From assembly GCF_011801125.1 (NCBI RefSeq), contig NZ_CP046171.1, forward strand, positions 5,828,001 to 5,892,000: 64,000 bases of DNA, in the 5' to 3' direction. Below, piece after piece: positions 31,401-42,012 of this stretch. The notes under the pieces were generated by a model, which did not search any database, was not told the origin of the DNA, and was given only the letters and a program-made list of their open reading frames with translations. Every line of letters starts with the position of its first letter. The stretch's first letter is position 1. Origin of the DNA: Nocardia brasiliensis. GTDB taxonomy: Bacteria > Actinomycetota > Actinomycetes > Mycobacteriales > Mycobacteriaceae. The position numbers and the translations under genes are program-made.

Positions 31401-34400
31401 GTTCCAGGTGTCGCTGTCGTTGCAGAACTTCGTCGAGCCGATACTGGAGCTGCCGGGCCTGCGGCTCGAGGTGCAGGACTTCGACCGGCGCGCTTCGCAA
31501 TTCGATCTGACCCTCGATCTGCGCGAGCGTTTCGCGGACTCCGGCCCGGCCGGCCTGTCCGGTGTGCTCACCTACGCGACGGACCTGTTCGACGCGGCGA
31601 CCGCGGCCTCGTTCGCCACCCGCTGGCGCCGGGTGCTGACCGCCGTGGTGGCCAGGCCGGATGTGCGGCTTTCCGATATCGAACTGCTCGACGAGCGGGA
31701 ACGCGCGCGACTGGTTCCGGTGCGCGGCTTCGACAGTGTCGGCACGACAACGCTTCCCGCCTTGCTCGCCGCCACCGTCGCGCGGCATCCGGACCGGCCC
31801 GCCGTCATCGCCGCCGGTGACACCACGACCTATCGCGAACTCGACGCCCACGCCAGCCGCCTGGCCCGGCTCCTGCTCGCGGCGGGCGCCGGGCCGGAAA
31901 CCGTGGTGGCCCTCGGGCTGCCGCGCTCACCCGATCTGCTCACCGGGATGTGGGCGGCCGCGAAGATCGGCGCGGCGTTCCTGCCGGTCGACCCGAAACA
32001 CCCGATCGAGCGCATCGATCACATGCTCACCGACTCCGGTGCGCGCGTAGGCCTCACGCTGCGCGCATACCGAGAGTTGTTGCCGGACAGCACCGAATGG
32101 CTGGTGCTCGACGACCTGAGCTTCGTGCAGCGGTGGTCGGCGGCGAGTGCGCGGCCGTTGCGCGAGCACGAACTGCCGCGCCCGATCCGGCTGGACAATC
32201 CCGCCTGGCTCATCTACACCTCCGGCTCGACCGGCACCCCCAAGGGCGTGTCCGTCACGCATCGCGGCGTCGCCGACTTCGTTGCGGCGCAGGGCGATCT
32301 GCTCGACCTGGACGAGGAGTCTCGGGTGCTGCATGTCGCCTCACCGAGTTTCGACGCCTCGATCCTCGAGGCGCTGATGGCGTTCGGCTGGGGTGGCGCT
32401 TCGGTCGTCTCCCCCGCCGAGGTGTTCGGCGGCGACGCGCTGGCCGAGCTGATCGACGCCGAGAAGGTCAGCCACGTGATGATCACGCCGTCCGCGCTGG
32501 CCACCCTCGATCCCGCCGAGGTGCCAGGTGTGCGGGTACTGGCGGTGGGCGGCGAGGCGGTCGGCGCCGAACTCGTCGAGCGGTGGTGCGGCCGCCGGCG
32601 CGGCCTGCGCATGGTCAACCTGTACGGTCCGACCGAGTTCACGGTGGTGGCAACGGGTTCCGCGGTGCGGGTGGGCGCGCCGGTCACCCTCGGCCCGCCC
32701 ATTCGCGGCGCTGCCGCCCTGGTGCTCGACGCCGGGTTGCGGCCGGTCCCGGTCGGTGTCGCGGGCGAACTCTATCTCGCGGGGCACGCGCTGGCCCGCG
32801 GCTACCACGCCAGGCCGAGCCTGACCGCGGGCCGCTTCGTGCCGAATCCCTATGGCGCGCCGGGCGAACGGATGTACCGCACGGGCGATCTCGTGCGGTG
32901 GACGCACGCGTCGCAGGACGGGACTCCGGTGCTGGAGTACCTCGGCCGCACCGACTTCCAGGTGAAGGTGCGCGGACAGCGGATCGAGCTCGGCGAGATC
33001 GACGCGGTGCTCGGCCGCGCCGACGGCGTCGAGTTCGCGCTGACGCTCGGCGTCGCGGGCCCCGCGGGCACGACCGCGCTCGCGGCGTATCTGGTCCGGC
33101 AGCCGGACGCCGAGCTCGATATCGCGCGGATCCGCGACTTCGCCGCCGACGCGCTGCCCGGCTACATGGTGCCCTCGGCGTTCGTCGTCCTGGACACGAT
33201 CCCGCTCACCGCGGTCGGCAAGCTGGACCGAAAGGCGTTGCCCGCACCGCAGTTCAGCGCCGTGGAGACCGAATATCGGGCACCGCGCACCGCGACCGAG
33301 CACGCGCTGGCCGAGATCGTCGCCACGCTGCTCGGACGCGACCGGGTCGGCATCGACGCGTCGTTCTTCGAGCTCGGCGGCGACAGCATTCTCGCGATTC
33401 AGCTGGTGTCCCAGGCGAAGCAGCGCGGCATCGAGTGCACGCCGCTGCAGGTCTTCGAGCACCGCAGCGTCGCCGCGCTGGCGGCGGCCGTGGACGCTTC
33501 CGGCGCTGTCGCACCGCTCACGGAGCTGCCCGGCGGTGGCGTCGGTGACCTGCCGTTGCCGCCCACCGTGCGGTACCTGCTGGCACAGCGCGGCGAATTC
33601 CACCGGGCCGCGCGCATCGCGACACTCGAGCTGCCGGTCGGCATCGAGCGCGCTCAGCTGATCGCCACCCTCGCGGCGGTGATCGACCGGCACGACATGC
33701 TCCGGGCACAGCTCGCGCGCGACGGTGACGACTGGCGGTTGCGGGTACGCGCACCCGGCTCGGTCGACGTCGGCGCGCTGGTGCGCCGCGTCGAACTCGA
33801 CGCCGCCGCCGACCCCGTCGAGCTGCGCGAATATGTACTGGCCGAACTGGATTCACCGCTCAACCGGCTGGACCCGGCCGACGGCGTAGTGCTGCGTTTC
33901 CTCTGGTTCGATCCGGTCGGCGCGGCGGGCAAGCGGACCAGCGCCGGTCGGCTGCTGGTGCTGGCGAGCCGGCTGCTCATCGACGAGAGTTCCTGGGACA
34001 TCCTGCTGCCGGATCTACTGGCGGCGTGGGCGCAGGTGCGCGCGGGCACTACGCCGGTGCTCGCCGAGACCGGCACCTCTATGCGCCGGTGGGCGCACGC
34101 CCTGACCGACGAAGCACACAGCCCCACCCGGATTGTCGAGCTCGGCTATTGGCGGGGCGTGCTCGCGGGCACGGACCCGGTACTCGGCACGCGCGCACTG
34201 GATCCCGCCGTCGATCGGTCGCGGCGGCTGCGCACGGTGCGCTGCGAAGCATCGGAGCAGGTCACCGCGCAGGTGTGCACGGAGCTGCCGCGACTGTTCG
34301 CCGCGGACACCGAGCACATCCTGCTGACCGCGCTCACCTTGGCGCTGTCGCGTTGGCGGGCAAAGCGTTCCGGAGAAGCGGCCACCGAGGCACCGCTGCT

Positions 34401-35811
34401 GCGGCTGGAAAGCCCCGGCAGGCAGACCGACGCCGTGCCAGGAGCCGAGTTGTCGCGCACCATCGGCCCGTTCGCCGGACACTATCCGGTGCGAATCACG
34501 CTGGCACACGACGAGATCGACGCGGCGTTCGCGGCCGGGCCCGCGATGGGAGCGGCGATCCGCGCGGTGAAGCATCAATTGATCGCGGTGCCGGACAACG
34601 GAATCGGGTTCGGGCTGCTCCGGTACCTCAACCCGGATACCGCAGCACAGCTGCGCACCACCGCGGGCGCACCGGGACAGATCAGCTTCCGCTTCGGCGG
34701 GCACAAGTCCCCCGGCACGGTCCCCGCCGGACTCGAAGGCCTGGGCTGGACGCCGACCGACGCGTTCGGCGAGCTGCCAGCGGGCGACCTCGACCTGCCC
34801 GTGCTCTCGGTGCTCGAGGTGCACACCGCCGTGCTCGACGGCAGGCTGCGGGCGGACTTCACGTTCCCGCAGACCCTGCTGCACCGCGCCGAGATCGCCG
34901 AACTCGCGGGCGGGTGGCTCGACGCCCTCGGTGCCGCCGCCGAATTCGCGCGCACTCCGGCCGCGCGGCTCGCCGCTGCCGACGAAGCGGCGGCCGTCGC
35001 GGCCGCCCGACCCGCGCCCGAGAGCGCGCTCGGGTTGGACGTGGTGTTGCCGATCCGGACCGACGGCACCGAGCCCGCGCTGTTCTGCGTCCACCCGTCG
35101 TCCGGAATCTCCTGGAGCTACCTGGGATTCGCGCAGTCGCTGCGCCAGGGGCGGCCGATCTACGCCTTGCAGGCGCCAGATCTCAGCGGTCGGGAGCCGG
35201 CGTTGCGCTCGATCGAGGAGTTCGCCGACCGGTATGTCCGCGAGATTCGCGAGCTCCAGCCGACCGGGCCGTATCACCTGCTCGGCTGGTCGTTCGGCGG
35301 GCTGATCGCGCACGCGATCGCGGCCCGGCTGCAGGCGGACGGGCACCGCGTCGGCCTTGTCGCCCTGCTCGATTCCGATACCGCCGACGTCGACAGTGCC
35401 GACGTCGAGCAGCTCACGCCGGGCGCGTTCGTGAACAGTTTCGGCGCGATCTTCGGGATCCACGATGTGCCTGCCGAGGCCACCGCGAGCGAAGCGGCCG
35501 AACGCATCCGGGCTCGGCTCGGCGGCCACACGCTCGTCGACGCGGACATGATCGAGCGGCTGACCGCGTCCTACAACGCGGCGGCCCGCTCCCGCGCCGG
35601 GTACCAACGGCCCGTCTTCGACGGTGACCTGCTGTATTTCAGTGCGACCGTGGACAGTTCCGACATCGTCGGCCCGGACGGCTGGCGGCCGTACGCGACC
35701 GGCACGGTCGTCAATCACGACATCGAGGTCACCCACAACGAGCTGACCGCACCACACGTGCTGCCGATCATCGCGCGCGTGCTCGACGAACATCTGGAAG
35801 GACGACAATGA
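22495..35811 (+). CDS. Trimodular non-ribosomal peptide synthetase, C-A-PCP-E-C-A-PCP-C-A-PCP-E*-TE
   Basis: The 4,438-aa enzyme starts [10 protein letters not shown] at 22495 (GTAGGA upstream); 53 codons further upstream are open but look non-coding. Domains: C1 ~16-450 (HHIVLDG at H149), A1 ~465-960, PCP1 (S1007, LGGDSI), E1 ~1060-1490 (HHLVTDG at H1187), C2 ~1515-1950 (HHLVLDG at H1660), A2 ~1980-2480, PCP2 (S2523, LGGNSL), C3 ~2575-3060 (HHISADG at H2752), A3 ~3085-3590, PCP3 (S3631), a degenerate E2 ~3675-4150, and a thioesterase with S4266 (GWSFGG), D4293 and probably H4414. An N-terminal C domain suggests a starter (acyl) substrate. Hand-derived pocket codes are A1 DIENIGGVTK, A2 DAFVAALIWK, A3 DALMAGLVVK. 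A1 resembles ornithine or hydroxyornithine pockets; A2 and A3 look hydrophobic. Residue 1 should become D. E2 has lost HHxxxDG (ASRLLIDES at 3824-3832). The stop overlaps the exporter ATPase start. Confidence 0.95.
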   Translation: MQQPSLASPGTAAGLPEGAFPLSAAQRGIWFAQHIAGDTPISIAQYVELRGPIELDLLAQAARQAGREFGTGYLRLVEVDGHPFQFVDPTLDDNLITLDLRAEPDPEAAAHAWMRAEYNAPLELTRDRLVRVVMLRLAEDRWFWYSRIHHIVLDGMGALTMVQRTGELYNAAIAGARPPQAKAEDLRKIVEADLAYRSSDRFAADREHWMAHLDGMADPVSLAGRTAEVDAHPSRVAGALPPETAVLLESVAAAADSGVAPTVVAAFGAYLAAMTGAAEVVLSLPVSARTTAVLRRSGGMIANVVPLRLRLAPATTVGALIRAAQGELTSALRRQRYRQEDIFRDLGWSMDETASFGPSVNLMMVDTRIQLGTVTGRLHVLTSGLIDDLFLNFYPGVGGESTHIDFQANANLYSDTELADQHGRFLRFLHEFLSAGTDAALSTVSVVSAAERAELAPATGAAGVPARTLPEILAAGMRLDPDAVALRAGDSALTYRAVDEHTNRLARILIAAGAGPESAVAVSIPRSAESVLATIAIARTGAAFVPIDPTYPADRIEHMIGDSGVVAGVTVTSARAALPDRVRWLVLDDADTSRIVAEQDPGAVTAAERTGALHLDQIAYIIYTSGSTGLPKGVLVSHRGLANLAGGSAAGFGVTAESVVAHAVSPSFDISVEEILVALATGATLAVVPPTAYAGEELAEILRAHRVTHLNVTPAVVGSLDPATLPDLRTVIVGGDACPPELVAKWAGRTLLNGYGPTETTVTATLSGPMAPAAPVTIGGPARGVRAVVLDPWLRPVPPGTLGELYLAGPGLARGYHRRNGLTAGRFIADPYEPGARMYRTGDLVRWHRHGDRLELEYQGRSDFQVKVRGFRIELGEIDAALQRLPEIDFAITLGVQTGAGATALVSYVLPAPGAQVHPEALKAALGQTLPAYMVPAAVLVLDTVPLTPLGKVDRKALPAPDFSARAVVSRAPSTPREETLAALFAEVLGLEQVGVDESFFALGGDSIISIQLVSRAKAAGIGLSARDVFERKTVAALAAVATEVPTQVVHELPGGGVGTIEATPIVHAMLAQGDTWPRFGQAVLVGLPAGFTRAQVVTAVQALLDRHDLLRSALRRSEDGWAWTVAEPGAVDAESLVEAVRADADLAATTERELRRAADLLDPAAGVVARFVLIEADEPVLWLVLHHLVTDGVSWRILLPDLATAAMGAELAPVGTSFRRWAHGQAEQAARRVTELPRWQEILATPDPAIGAEALDPAVDVVATMRRRQTVLAPRLAATVLTTAPDRFHCGADDVLLAALALAVGRWRGRYTGLYTLEGHGRAEQILPGADIARTVGWFTSVYPVAIDLTGIDLDDAFAGGPAAGAAIKATKEQLRTVPDKGIGFGMLRYLHAESAAALAAAPTPQLSFNYLGRATTGADTGAWLPQRFEATQDDRAPLAAVIDINAVLTDSGLEVTWAYASRLLAAAEVDQLAELWTQALHGLAAHASAADAGGRTPSDFGLVPVTQAQIDTWAADYRDLVDVWPLSPLQYGLLFHALYDSDTADGYTVQSLLTLAGTVDAARLRAAAQALVTRHENLRVAFVETDDGPRQLVSATAEIGWHEVDLTGIADPETRQRELDRVIALDARTRFELTRPPLIRCTLIRTEAEAYRFVLTNHHLVLDGWSTPLLVRELLTLYVTAGDATALAPAHSYREFLGWLREQDLDASLAAWQQSLAGIDTPTRAVPTLVGIESTETGMVSTDLSADTVARVETTARESGATVNTVVQASWAMLLAMLTGRDDVVFGGTVSGRPPELAGVEEMVGLFINTLPVRVRLDPAEKVTDLLARLQAEQARLLDHQHVGLAAIHQAVGLAELFDTLTVFESYPIDREALSQALDIAGMRVLDVAGTDATPYPLNLMVIPLRGDDGRDTLRITLKFMADQLDPAAARPLLDRFVRLLTQLAAEPRALVSQVQYCDETERAALLPVRGPESLALSTLPEILAAGAAIDPDAIAVSAGELTMSYGELDAWSNRFARLLLSRGVGREVFVVLALTRSLESVVAVWALAKSGAAFAPLDPNYPVERIEHMLTDSKAPIGVTVTATGETLPGSIDWLLLDDLNTIRRVMTVSADPITDAERGGPIDLDQTAYLIYTSGSTGKPKAVLLSHRGIANLVSAQRETLALDPTASALQVASPSFDASVFELLTAHGAGGRLVVSPHDVYGGTELERLLRTERVTHAVITPSALATMEPAGLDHLRVLAVAGEAATPELIERWASGRRMVNLYGPTEFSIWATGPAELVAGAPITIGGPIRGAATMVLDTWLRAVPVGVAGELYLAGPALARGYFNRFELTASRFVADPYGAPGARMYRTGDMVRWVSGPNGEYELEYLGRSDFQVKIRGLRIELGEIDAVLARDEQVEYAVTIGRAGPAGATVLVSYVLPAAGVRLDTERLRARVAGELPGYMVPAYLVVLDSIPLTPVGKLDRKALPVPDFSDTNRPYLAPRTPVEQAVAAVFAEVLGSERVGVDQSFFELGGNSLSATKVVARVNSALGSTIALRDLFDAPTVAQLSARVVPATDTARGRFALAPRIRPDRIPLSPAQQRMWVLNRLDPGSSAYNIAVALRLTGTLDVDAMRQALADVVRRHESLRTIYPADADGPRQVIMDADAAAPAVAVVDTEDGRALRDRINALAGTGFDISRQPPLRVGLFRIATGSDASSDGVAEAGRPVSSGAGAGLPTVAPGHATAQTATAARDDSVHVVVLVVHHISADGASMAPLATDLVAAYTERAAGADTTRAPLPVQYADFALWQREVLGSESDPDSVAARQIRYWTETLADAPDVLELPADRPRPAVQSMHSADVEFTIEAELHRALVEFAAAHQASLFMVVHAALAVLLARLGGTDDVVVGTPVAGRGEAALDELVGMFVNTLALRTTVDPGLGFAEFLTAVRAADLDAFANADVSFERLVQALNPTRSTAHHPLFQVSLSLQNFVEPILELPGLRLEVQDFDRRASQFDLTLDLRERFADSGPAGLSGVLTYATDLFDAATAASFATRWRRVLTAVVARPDVRLSDIELLDERERARLVPVRGFDSVGTTTLPALLAATVARHPDRPAVIAAGDTTTYRELDAHASRLARLLLAAGAGPETVVALGLPRSPDLLTGMWAAAKIGAAFLPVDPKHPIERIDHMLTDSGARVGLTLRAYRELLPDSTEWLVLDDLSFVQRWSAASARPLREHELPRPIRLDNPAWLIYTSGSTGTPKGVSVTHRGVADFVAAQGDLLDLDEESRVLHVASPSFDASILEALMAFGWGGASVVSPAEVFGGDALAELIDAEKVSHVMITPSALATLDPAEVPGVRVLAVGGEAVGAELVERWCGRRRGLRMVNLYGPTEFTVVATGSAVRVGAPVTLGPPIRGAAALVLDAGLRPVPVGVAGELYLAGHALARGYHARPSLTAGRFVPNPYGAPGERMYRTGDLVRWTHASQDGTPVLEYLGRTDFQVKVRGQRIELGEIDAVLGRADGVEFALTLGVAGPAGTTALAAYLVRQPDAELDIARIRDFAADALPGYMVPSAFVVLDTIPLTAVGKLDRKALPAPQFSAVETEYRAPRTATEHALAEIVATLLGRDRVGIDASFFELGGDSILAIQLVSQAKQRGIECTPLQVFEHRSVAALAAAVDASGAVAPLTELPGGGVGDLPLPPTVRYLLAQRGEFHRAARIATLELPVGIERAQLIATLAAVIDRHDMLRAQLARDGDDWRLRVRAPGSVDVGALVRRVELDAAADPVELREYVLAELDSPLNRLDPADGVVLRFLWFDPVGAAGKRTSAGRLLVLASRLLIDESSWDILLPDLLAAWAQVRAGTTPVLAETGTSMRRWAHALTDEAHSPTRIVELGYWRGVLAGTDPVLGTRALDPAVDRSRRLRTVRCEASEQVTAQVCTELPRLFAADTEHILLTALTLALSRWRAKRSGEAATEAPLLRLESPGRQTDAVPGAELSRTIGPFAGHYPVRITLAHDEIDAAFAAGPAMGAAIRAVKHQLIAVPDNGIGFGLLRYLNPDTAAQLRTTAGAPGQISFRFGGHKSPGTVPAGLEGLGWTPTDAFGELPAGDLDLPVLSVLEVHTAVLDGRLRADFTFPQTLLHRAEIAELAGGWLDALGAAAEFARTPAARLAAADEAAAVAAARPAPESALGLDVVLPIRTDGTEPALFCVHPSSGISWSYLGFAQSLRQGRPIYALQAPDLSGREPALRSIEEFADRYVREIRELQPTGPYHLLGWSFGGLIAHAIAARLQADGHRVGLVALLDSDTADVDSADVEQLTPGAFVNSFGAIFGIHDVPAEATASEAAERIRARLGGHTLVDADMIERLTASYNAAARSRAGYQRPVFDGDLLYFSATVDSSDIVGPDGWRPYATGTVVNHDIEVTHNELTAPHVLPIIARVLDEHLEGRQ

Positions 35812-36806
35812 ATTCCGAACAGGGAGTCGTGGTCGAGGGCATCGAGAAGGCGTTCGGTGCGGTGACGGCATTGCGCGGCGTCGACTTCGTCGCGGCGCCG
35901 GGCGAGATCCTCGGCATCCTCGGGCCCAACGGCGCGGGCAAGACCACCACGGTGAACATCCTGTCCACGCTCATCGCGCCGGACCGGGGCCGCGCCCTCG
36001 TCGCCGGGCACGACGTGGTCACCGACCCGGCGGCCGTGCGCCGCTCGATCATGCTGACCGGGCAGTACGCCGCGCTCGACGACATGCTCAGCGGCTACGA
36101 GAATCTCGTGATGTTCGGCAGGTTGATGGGGCTGCGCAAACGCGCCGCGCGGGCCCGCGCCGACGAACTGCTCGCCGAGTTCGATCTGGTCGGCGCGGCG
36201 GACCGACGGGTCGGCACGTATTCCGGCGGCATGCGCCGGCGCATCGATATCGCGTGCGGCCTCGTCGTGCGGCCGGACGTGGTGTTCCTCGACGAGCCGA
36301 CGACCGGCCTGGATCCGCGCAGCAGGCAGGGGGTGTGGGATCTGGTGCGCAGCTTCAAGAAGGCGGGCATCACGACCCTGCTCACCACCCAATACCTCGA
36401 GGAAGCCGACGCACTGAGCGACCGGATCATCGTGATCGACCACGGCGTGGTGATCGCGCAGGGCACCGCGGACGAGCTGAAATCCCGGACCGGCGGCAGC
36501 TATTGCGAGGTGGTGCCGCTCGATCTGACCGATCTCGACCTCATCGCCGCCGCCCTCGGCCCGCTGCTACCCGCCGAGCACCGGGCCGCGCTGACCCCGG
36601 ATTCGGACCGCATCACCATCCCGGCGCCCGACGGGGCGAAGACACTCGCCGAGGCGCTGCGCCGGTTGGACGGCGCCGACGTGGAACTGGTCGACATCGC
36701 GTTGCGCAGGCCCTCGCTCGACGATGTGTTCCTGCGCCTGACCGGACATCTCGCGACCACCGACGCCACTGTGGCGAAACCCGTTGCCGCGGAGGTGGTC
36801 TCATGA
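35808..36806 (+). CDS. Drr-type ABC exporter ATPase
   Basis: The 332-aa ATPase has Walker A ([10 protein letters not shown]), signature (YSGGMRRR), Walker B ([12 protein letters not shown]) and an H-loop near [11 protein letters not shown], with the C-terminal extension (residues ~240-330) typical of daunorubicin-resistance DrrA proteins. It begins at the ATGA that ends the NRPS, so it is translationally coupled to peptide synthesis and most likely powers export of the product or gives self-resistance. Two permease genes follow in the same operon. Confidence 0.92.
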   Translation: MNSEQGVVVEGIEKAFGAVTALRGVDFVAAPGEILGILGPNGAGKTTTVNILSTLIAPDRGRALVAGHDVVTDPAAVRRSIMLTGQYAALDDMLSGYENLVMFGRLMGLRKRAARARADELLAEFDLVGAADRRVGTYSGGMRRRIDIACGLVVRPDVVFLDEPTTGLDPRSRQGVWDLVRSFKKAGITTLLTTQYLEEADALSDRIIVIDHGVVIAQGTADELKSRTGGSYCEVVPLDLTDLDLIAAALGPLLPAEHRAALTPDSDRITIPAPDGAKTLAEALRRLDGADVELVDIALRRPSLDDVFLRLTGHLATTDATVAKPVAAEVVS

Positions 36807-37621
36807 CGACCGGGGCCTGGCTGGCCGAGGCGGGCGCGACACCGGCGCGCGCCAGGCAGTGGTGGGTGCTCACGTCGCGGTTGATCGTGCCCTCGGTCAA
36901 GACCGGCGAGGTGCTGACCTCGATCCTCGCGCCCGCGACCTTCACCGCGGGCTTCTACATTCCGCTGAAAACGGTGATGACGTTCGCGGGCACCGGATTC
37001 AGCAGCTACGCGCAGTTCATGATGCCGCTCGTCGTGCTCCAGGCCGCCGCCTTCACCGCCATCTCGGCGGCCTTCCGGGCGGCCACCGACTCCGTGGCCG
37101 GACTCAACCGGCGCTTCGGCTCGATGCCCGTCGGCAGACTGGTGCCGGTCTCGGCGCGGATGTCCGGCAACATCTTCCGGCTGGCGCTGTCGCTGTGCGC
37201 GGCCATCGTCTGCGGGCACGTCATCGGGTTCCGGTTCTATCTGGACACCGCGCACACCGTCGGGTTTCTGGCCTTGTCGATGCTCATCGGCACCGCGTTG
37301 ACGCTCGGCGCGGACGTGATCGGCACGCTGTCGCGCAGTCCGGAGGCGACCACGCAGGCATTGGTGTTGCCGCCCTTGATCTTCGGCATGCTGTCGACGG
37401 GATTGGCTCCGGCACACCAGTTTCCGTCCTGGGTGCAACCGTTCGTCCGCAACCAGCCCGTCTCGCAGTTCGTCATCGGCCTGCGCGCGCTGGCCGGCGA
37501 CACGCTGGGCAACGCGGGCCAGGTCAGCTGGGCGCTGCTGGGGCCGTCGCTGGCCTGGACCGCCGCGATGCTGCTGGTGTGCATACCGCTGACCATCCGG
37601 TTGAGCGCGGGGAGGGCATGA
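36803..37621 (+). CDS. ABC-2 type exporter permease (DrrB-like), first copy
   Basis: The 272-aa membrane protein has about six hydrophobic segments and the ABC-2 pattern (TFTAGFYIPLKTVMTF, LPPLIFGMLSTGLAP, PSWVQPFVRNQPVSQFVIGLRALA). The ATG at 36803 overlaps the ATPase stop by 4 nt (ATGA), and its stop overlaps the next permease start the same way. It probably forms a heterodimeric channel with the following protein. Confidence 0.88.
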   Translation: MTTGAWLAEAGATPARARQWWVLTSRLIVPSVKTGEVLTSILAPATFTAGFYIPLKTVMTFAGTGFSSYAQFMMPLVVLQAAAFTAISAAFRAATDSVAGLNRRFGSMPVGRLVPVSARMSGNIFRLALSLCAAIVCGHVIGFRFYLDTAHTVGFLALSMLIGTALTLGADVIGTLSRSPEATTQALVLPPLIFGMLSTGLAPAHQFPSWVQPFVRNQPVSQFVIGLRALAGDTLGNAGQVSWALLGPSLAWTAAMLLVCIPLTIRLSAGRA

Positions 37622-38436
37622 TGGCGCTGCTGGCCGATCGACTCGAACACGTCCGCGACTCGGAGGTGTCCGCCGCAGCGCTGGTGCGGCACACGCTGAT
37701 TCAGACTCAGCGGTTGTTGCTGCGCTGGGCGCGCAACCCGGTCACACTACTGGAGGCGCTGATCATCCCGTGCCTGTTGCTGATCATGCTGGAAACGGTG
37801 GTGGGCGGGCAGATTCGACGGTTCACCGGTGAGAGCGCGCTCTACGGTTCGGTGCCGATGGTCACCATCGCCGGTGCCGTCTCCGGGGCGGTGGCGTGCG
37901 GCGTGCTGCTCGGGCGGGAACGCGAAGCGGGTCTGCTCGCGCGCTTCTGGGTGCTGCCGGTGCACCGGGCCTCGGGACTCGCCTCCCGCATCATCGCCGA
38001 GGGCTGCCGGATCTTCGTGGGCACCATGGCCATCATCCTGGTCGGGTTCCTGCTCGGCTTCCGCTTCCATCATGGCGTGCTCGCCACCCTCGTATTCCTG
38101 CTCATCCCGGTGCTTTTCGGCCTCGCCTTCGCCACCGTGGTCACCGCGGTCGCCGTCTTCAACGCCAAGGCCGCACTGGTAGAAGGGATCACCATCCTCA
38201 CCTCGCTGATGATGTTCTTCAGCACGGGCTTCGTCCCCCTCGCCGCCTACCCCACCTGGATCCAACCGGTGGTGCGCAACCAGCCGATGTCGGTCGCCGT
38301 AGACGCCATGAAAGCCCTCGCGCTCGACGGCCCCCTCGCCCGCCCCCTCACTCTCACCCTCACCTGGTCCCTCGCCACCATCCTCCTCTTCGCCATCCCC
38401 GCCACCCTCGGCTACCGCCGAGCCAGCCGCCGCTGA
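37618..38436 (+). CDS. ABC-2 type exporter permease (DrrC-like), second copy
   Basis: The 272-aa protein, equal in length to its partner, shows the same ABC-2 layout: a cytoplasmic N-terminus (residues 1-40), then LLEALIIPCLLLIMLETVVGG, a GVLLGREREAGLLARFWVLPV loop, and the C-terminal PTWIQPVVRNQPMSVAVDAMKALA motif. Two successive Met codons (37618, 37621) are possible starts. It closes the NRPS-exporter operon and converges on nrdF across a strong hairpin. Confidence 0.88.
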   Translation: MMALLADRLEHVRDSEVSAAALVRHTLIQTQRLLLRWARNPVTLLEALIIPCLLLIMLETVVGGQIRRFTGESALYGSVPMVTIAGAVSGAVACGVLLGREREAGLLARFWVLPVHRASGLASRIIAEGCRIFVGTMAIILVGFLLGFRFHHGVLATLVFLLIPVLFGLAFATVVTAVAVFNAKAALVEGITILTSLMMFFSTGFVPLAAYPTWIQPVVRNQPMSVAVDAMKALALDGPLARPLTLTLTWSLATILLFAIPATLGYRRASRR

Positions 38437-38458
38437 CCCAAGCCGAGGCGGAACGAGA

Positions 38459-38488
38459 AACGGCGGCAGAGTGTGCTCTGCCGCCGTT
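38459..38488. terminator. Bidirectional terminator between the exporter operon and nrdF
   Basis: A perfect 13-bp stem AACGGCGGCAGAG / CTCTGCCGCCGTT with loop TGTG lies between two convergent stops (38436 and 38502). Confidence 0.75.
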
Positions 38489-38501
38489 CGGGTGGGGTGG
38501 G

Positions 38502-39497
<996 letters not shown>

Positions 39498-39519
39498 TCA
39501 CGGAATTCCTCTCCCCTGG

Positions 39520-39535
39520 ACACTACTCCTTGGGG
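39520..39535. promoter_or_regulatory. NrdR-like box 1 upstream of nrdF (weaker half)
   Basis: ACACTACTCCTTGGGG aligns with the NrdR pattern ACACwACAyCTwGTGt in its left half and core. It starts exactly 32 bp from the second box, the three-turn spacing that NrdR pairs usually show. Confidence 0.5.
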
Positions 39536-39551
39536 GTGACAAGTCCGTGCA

Positions 39552-39567
39552 GCACAACACCTTGTGT
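39552..39567. promoter_or_regulatory. NrdR-like box 2 upstream of nrdF
   Basis: GCACAACACCTTGTGT is near-palindromic and shares CAC.ACACCT.GTG with the box upstream of nrdH at 60953. It lies 88 bp upstream of the nrdF start. NrdR is a zinc-finger/ATP-cone repressor of ribonucleotide reductase genes. Confidence 0.7.
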
Positions 39568-40058
39568 CGCAGCGATGTGAGTCACCCGAGCCGGAACCGT
39601 CGGGAGCCACCGCGCGCGGCCCCTATTGTGCGCCACCGGCAACCGAACGACCACATCGATGCTGGCGCGCCGCACGAGATCGCCGAAAGTTTGCCACCGC
39701 ACGTCGAATCCGCCGATCGCGTCGGTTTCGCCTGATCAGGGGCTACGTTGCACCGAGAGGCGGACCACGCGTTTCGGGCTTCGGCCGCGTCACCGGCCGC
39801 ACCTGGGGTTACCTGGCGGACATCGCCGTTGCGACGATCAGCATTCTCGACAACTTCCTGTTCGCTCCCATCGAGCCGTTCTGGGCCCTGGTGATCATCG
39901 CGAGCGACGTCCTGGTGATCCGAGCGCTGGCCCGGCAGCTCGCCGCGCAGTGGACCCGACGTCCCGCGACCCCGGCATTCCCCCGCGAATGCCGGGGTCG
40001 CGACGTTTCGGCATGGCACGTGCGTGGCCCACAGCGGGTTTCGCGACAGGCGCAATAG
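39564..40058 (+). pseudogene. Remnant of a DUF7144-type membrane protein
   Basis: Residues encoded at about 39790-39940 read GRTWGYLADIAVATISILDN...EPFWALVIIASDVLVIRALA, which resembles the last two helices of DUF7144 membrane proteins. The first half of that domain is missing. The only in-frame start is the ATG at 39564, which sits on an NrdR box and is followed by ~60 arginine-rich, non-coding-looking residues. The frame also runs through a perfect 16-bp hairpin. I read it as a decayed gene rather than a working one. Confidence 0.35.
39965..40002. terminator. Perfect 16-bp hairpin
   Basis: CGCGACCCCGGCATTC and GAATGCCGGGGTCGCG flank a 6-nt loop, followed by ACGTTTC. It lies after the DUF7144 remnant and is probably its terminator. 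Confidence 0.6.
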
Positions 40059-40513
40059 CGATAGGAATGGCCGCATTGGAACGTTCCGCCTACGTACCGA
40101 CTTTCGGCTGAACATTTATCCATAGACAGCGATAAACGCGGTTACCGCGCCTCGACCCCGCACAGCAAATGCTGGCAATAACCTATCCCGGGGCAGGAAT
40201 CGCCATTCTGGAATGTTCCAGTTGGAACGCGATTCTTCCGTCCCGGCGGGGTCGATTCAGTTGACGCACTGAGCAATTCGGCCAAATGGCAATCCTCCTA
40301 TACAGTCGCCTGGTTGGATGTGTACGGAAACCGAAACGGGATGGCGGGCCGATCGAGTTTCCGCGAGCACCAGCAATGCAACAGCACAGCCACTTGAACG
40401 GAACCTCGCACCACCGAGTTCGTCGGTACTTTTCGGCAAGGTTCCACAGTCGGCGCCCTATTCAGGTTCCAAAACGGACCCAATCCATTAGCAACCCTTC
40501 GGAGATGCTGCCC
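40059..40513. other. 455-bp gene-free, lower-G+C stretch with repeated GGAAC/GTTCC sites
   Basis: No credible gene is seen here. The stretch precedes the XRE/DUF5753 regulator and contains GGAACGTTCC (40078-40087), overlapping TGGAATGTTCCA and GTTCCAGTTGGAAC (40209-40228), GGAACC (40400-40405), and GGTTCC at 40440-40445 and 40465-40470. It is probably a long regulatory region. Confidence 0.5.
40215..40228. promoter_or_regulatory. Inverted repeat GTTCC-AGTT-GGAAC
   Basis: This perfect 5-4-5 inverted repeat overlaps a second palindrome, TGGAATGTTCCA (40209-40220). With GGAACGTTCC at 40078 it forms the core of a cluster of identical half-sites, possibly an operator for the downstream XRE protein. 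Confidence 0.4.
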
Positions 40514-41392
40514 ATGACGACTGGCTCGACCCTGCCCCGCCGGCTACTGGCCCGCGAGCTCCGCCGCGCACGCCTGCAGGCATGCGTGACCGCGGAGGTC
40601 GCGCGAAACGAAATCGGCGTCAGCAAACAGACCTTCTGGCGGATGGAGAACGGCATCCAGATCCGCCTGAACCCGCTGTACATCAAGCGGTTGTGCGAGA
40701 TCTACGAGTTGCCGCCGAACCTGGCCAGAATGCTGCTCGGTCTGATGGAGGAGTCGCAGGCCAAGGCATGGTGGCATGCCTGCGACGACGCGCCGCCGTC
40801 CCACGCCGGACTGTTCGCCGGGCTGGAAGAGGCCGCCCATCACGCGGTTTCGTACCAGCCGAACCTGCTGCCCGGACTGGTGCAGACCGCCGAGTACCGC
40901 CGCGCGATGACCTGGATGCGGCACCCCAACTGGCCGACCGTCGACGTCGAGACCAACGTCGAGGTCATGGCGCGGCGGCAGGCGAGACTCACCGACAGCG
41001 CCGACCCGCTCGCGTTCGACGCGTTCATCGACGAGATGGCCCTGCGCCGGTTGACCGGCAGCACCAGCGTGATGGCCGACCAGCTGACCCACCTCGCCGA
41101 ACTGGCCCAGCTGCCCACGGTTTCGGTGCGGGTCCTGCCCCGCTCGGCGGGCGCCTACCGGGGCCTGCAGGTCGGCGCGTTCGTGCTGCTGGAGTTTCCG
41201 CCGCATCCGACCTCGTACCTGTCCGAGCCGCCGGTCGTCTACGTGCACGGACTCACCGGCGACCTGTATCTGGAACGGCCCGAACAGATCGCCGCGTACC
41301 GGATGGTGTGCACCGACCTCAAGCGCCTTGCCATGAGCGAGACGGCCAGCCGTGCGCACATCCTCGACGTCGCCAAGGAGTTCGCCGAGTGA
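40514..41392 (+). CDS. XRE-family regulator with DUF5753 domain
   Basis: The 292-aa protein has an N-terminal helix-turn-helix (residues ~10-70: TAEVARNEIGVSKQTFWRMENGIQ, LCEIYELPPNLARMLL) and a C-terminal DUF5753 domain (YQPNLLPGLVQTAEYRRAM, RQARLTDSADPLAFDAFIDEMALRR, VRVLPRSAGAYRGLQVGAFVLLEF). This layout is abundant in Streptomyces and Nocardia, usually next to a small DUF397 gene in WhiJ-like or abaA-like loci. No DUF397 partner is present on either side. The ATG at 40514 follows GGAG at 9 nt; an ATG 9 bp earlier is possible. Confidence 0.88.
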   Translation: MTTGSTLPRRLLARELRRARLQACVTAEVARNEIGVSKQTFWRMENGIQIRLNPLYIKRLCEIYELPPNLARMLLGLMEESQAKAWWHACDDAPPSHAGLFAGLEEAAHHAVSYQPNLLPGLVQTAEYRRAMTWMRHPNWPTVDVETNVEVMARRQARLTDSADPLAFDAFIDEMALRRLTGSTSVMADQLTHLAELAQLPTVSVRVLPRSAGAYRGLQVGAFVLLEFPPHPTSYLSEPPVVYVHGLTGDLYLERPEQIAAYRMVCTDLKRLAMSETASRAHILDVAKEFAE

Positions 41393-41538
41393 CCCACTGA
41401 CTCCCGACCCCGATTCCCGTCCTGGACAACCGATCACCAGGTAATGGTGGCGTTGGCCTCTCGACCGATGCCGCCACCATCACCTGGTGATCAGTTGACC
41501 AGGTCCGTCCGTCGCCCGCGCTCGCTAGCCTGACCGGT

Positions 41539-42012
41539 ATGGAACTGGTTGTCCGTGCTTACGACAGTCCGGATGCGCGGAAGCTGATCGCGGAGGTCCA
41601 GCAGGAATACGTCGTGCGCTACGGCGGGCCGGACGAGAGCCCGACCGATCCGGCCCAGTTCGCGCCGCCGCTGGGCGCGTTCCTGGTCGGATACGTCGAC
41701 GGCACCGCGGTGGCCTGTGCCGGCTGGCGGGCGCGCGACGGCGCGGACCCCGAATTCCGCGACGGCGACGCCGAACTCAAGCGCATGTACGTGGCACCGC
41801 AGGTGCGCGGCCGCGGGCTCGCCCGGCTGCTGCTGGCCGCGATCGAAGACAGCGCCAGGGCCGCCGGACGCAGGCGCATGGTGCTGGAAACCGGAACACG
41901 GCAACCGGAAGCCATCGCCCTCTACCACTCGGCGGGCTATCAGCCCATCCCGGCCTTCGGCCTGTACCGCGACGAGTCCGGCAGCCGCCACTACGCCCGC
42001 GACCTGGTCTGA
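41539..42012 (+). CDS. GNAT family N-acetyltransferase
   Basis: The 157-aa protein has the GNAT core: strand beta4 ([29 protein letters not shown]) with the acetyl-CoA pyrophosphate loop Q/R-x-x-G-R/G-x-A, then [24 protein letters not shown], the usual C-terminal motif B. Acceptor unknown. Its last 22 bp overlap the 3' end of the convergent DprE1-like gene. Confidence 0.85.
   Translation: MELVVRAYDSPDARKLIAEVQQEYVVRYGGPDESPTDPAQFAPPLGAFLVGYVDGTAVACAGWRARDGADPEFRDGDAELKRMYVAPQVRGRGLARLLLAAIEDSARAAGRRRMVLETGTRQPEAIALYHSAGYQPIPAFGLYRDESGSRHYARDLV

Noticed and set aside
25537..31851. 2,104-codon open frame antisense to the NRPS
   Set aside because: It is the expected antisense shadow of a very G+C-rich gene. 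Its translation is repetitive Arg/Gly/His/Asp-rich with no domain, while the sense strand has complete NRPS motifs.
36613..37438. Minus-strand frames across the exporter permeases
   Set aside because: They are antisense to membrane proteins with clear ABC-2 motifs and lack ribosome sites.
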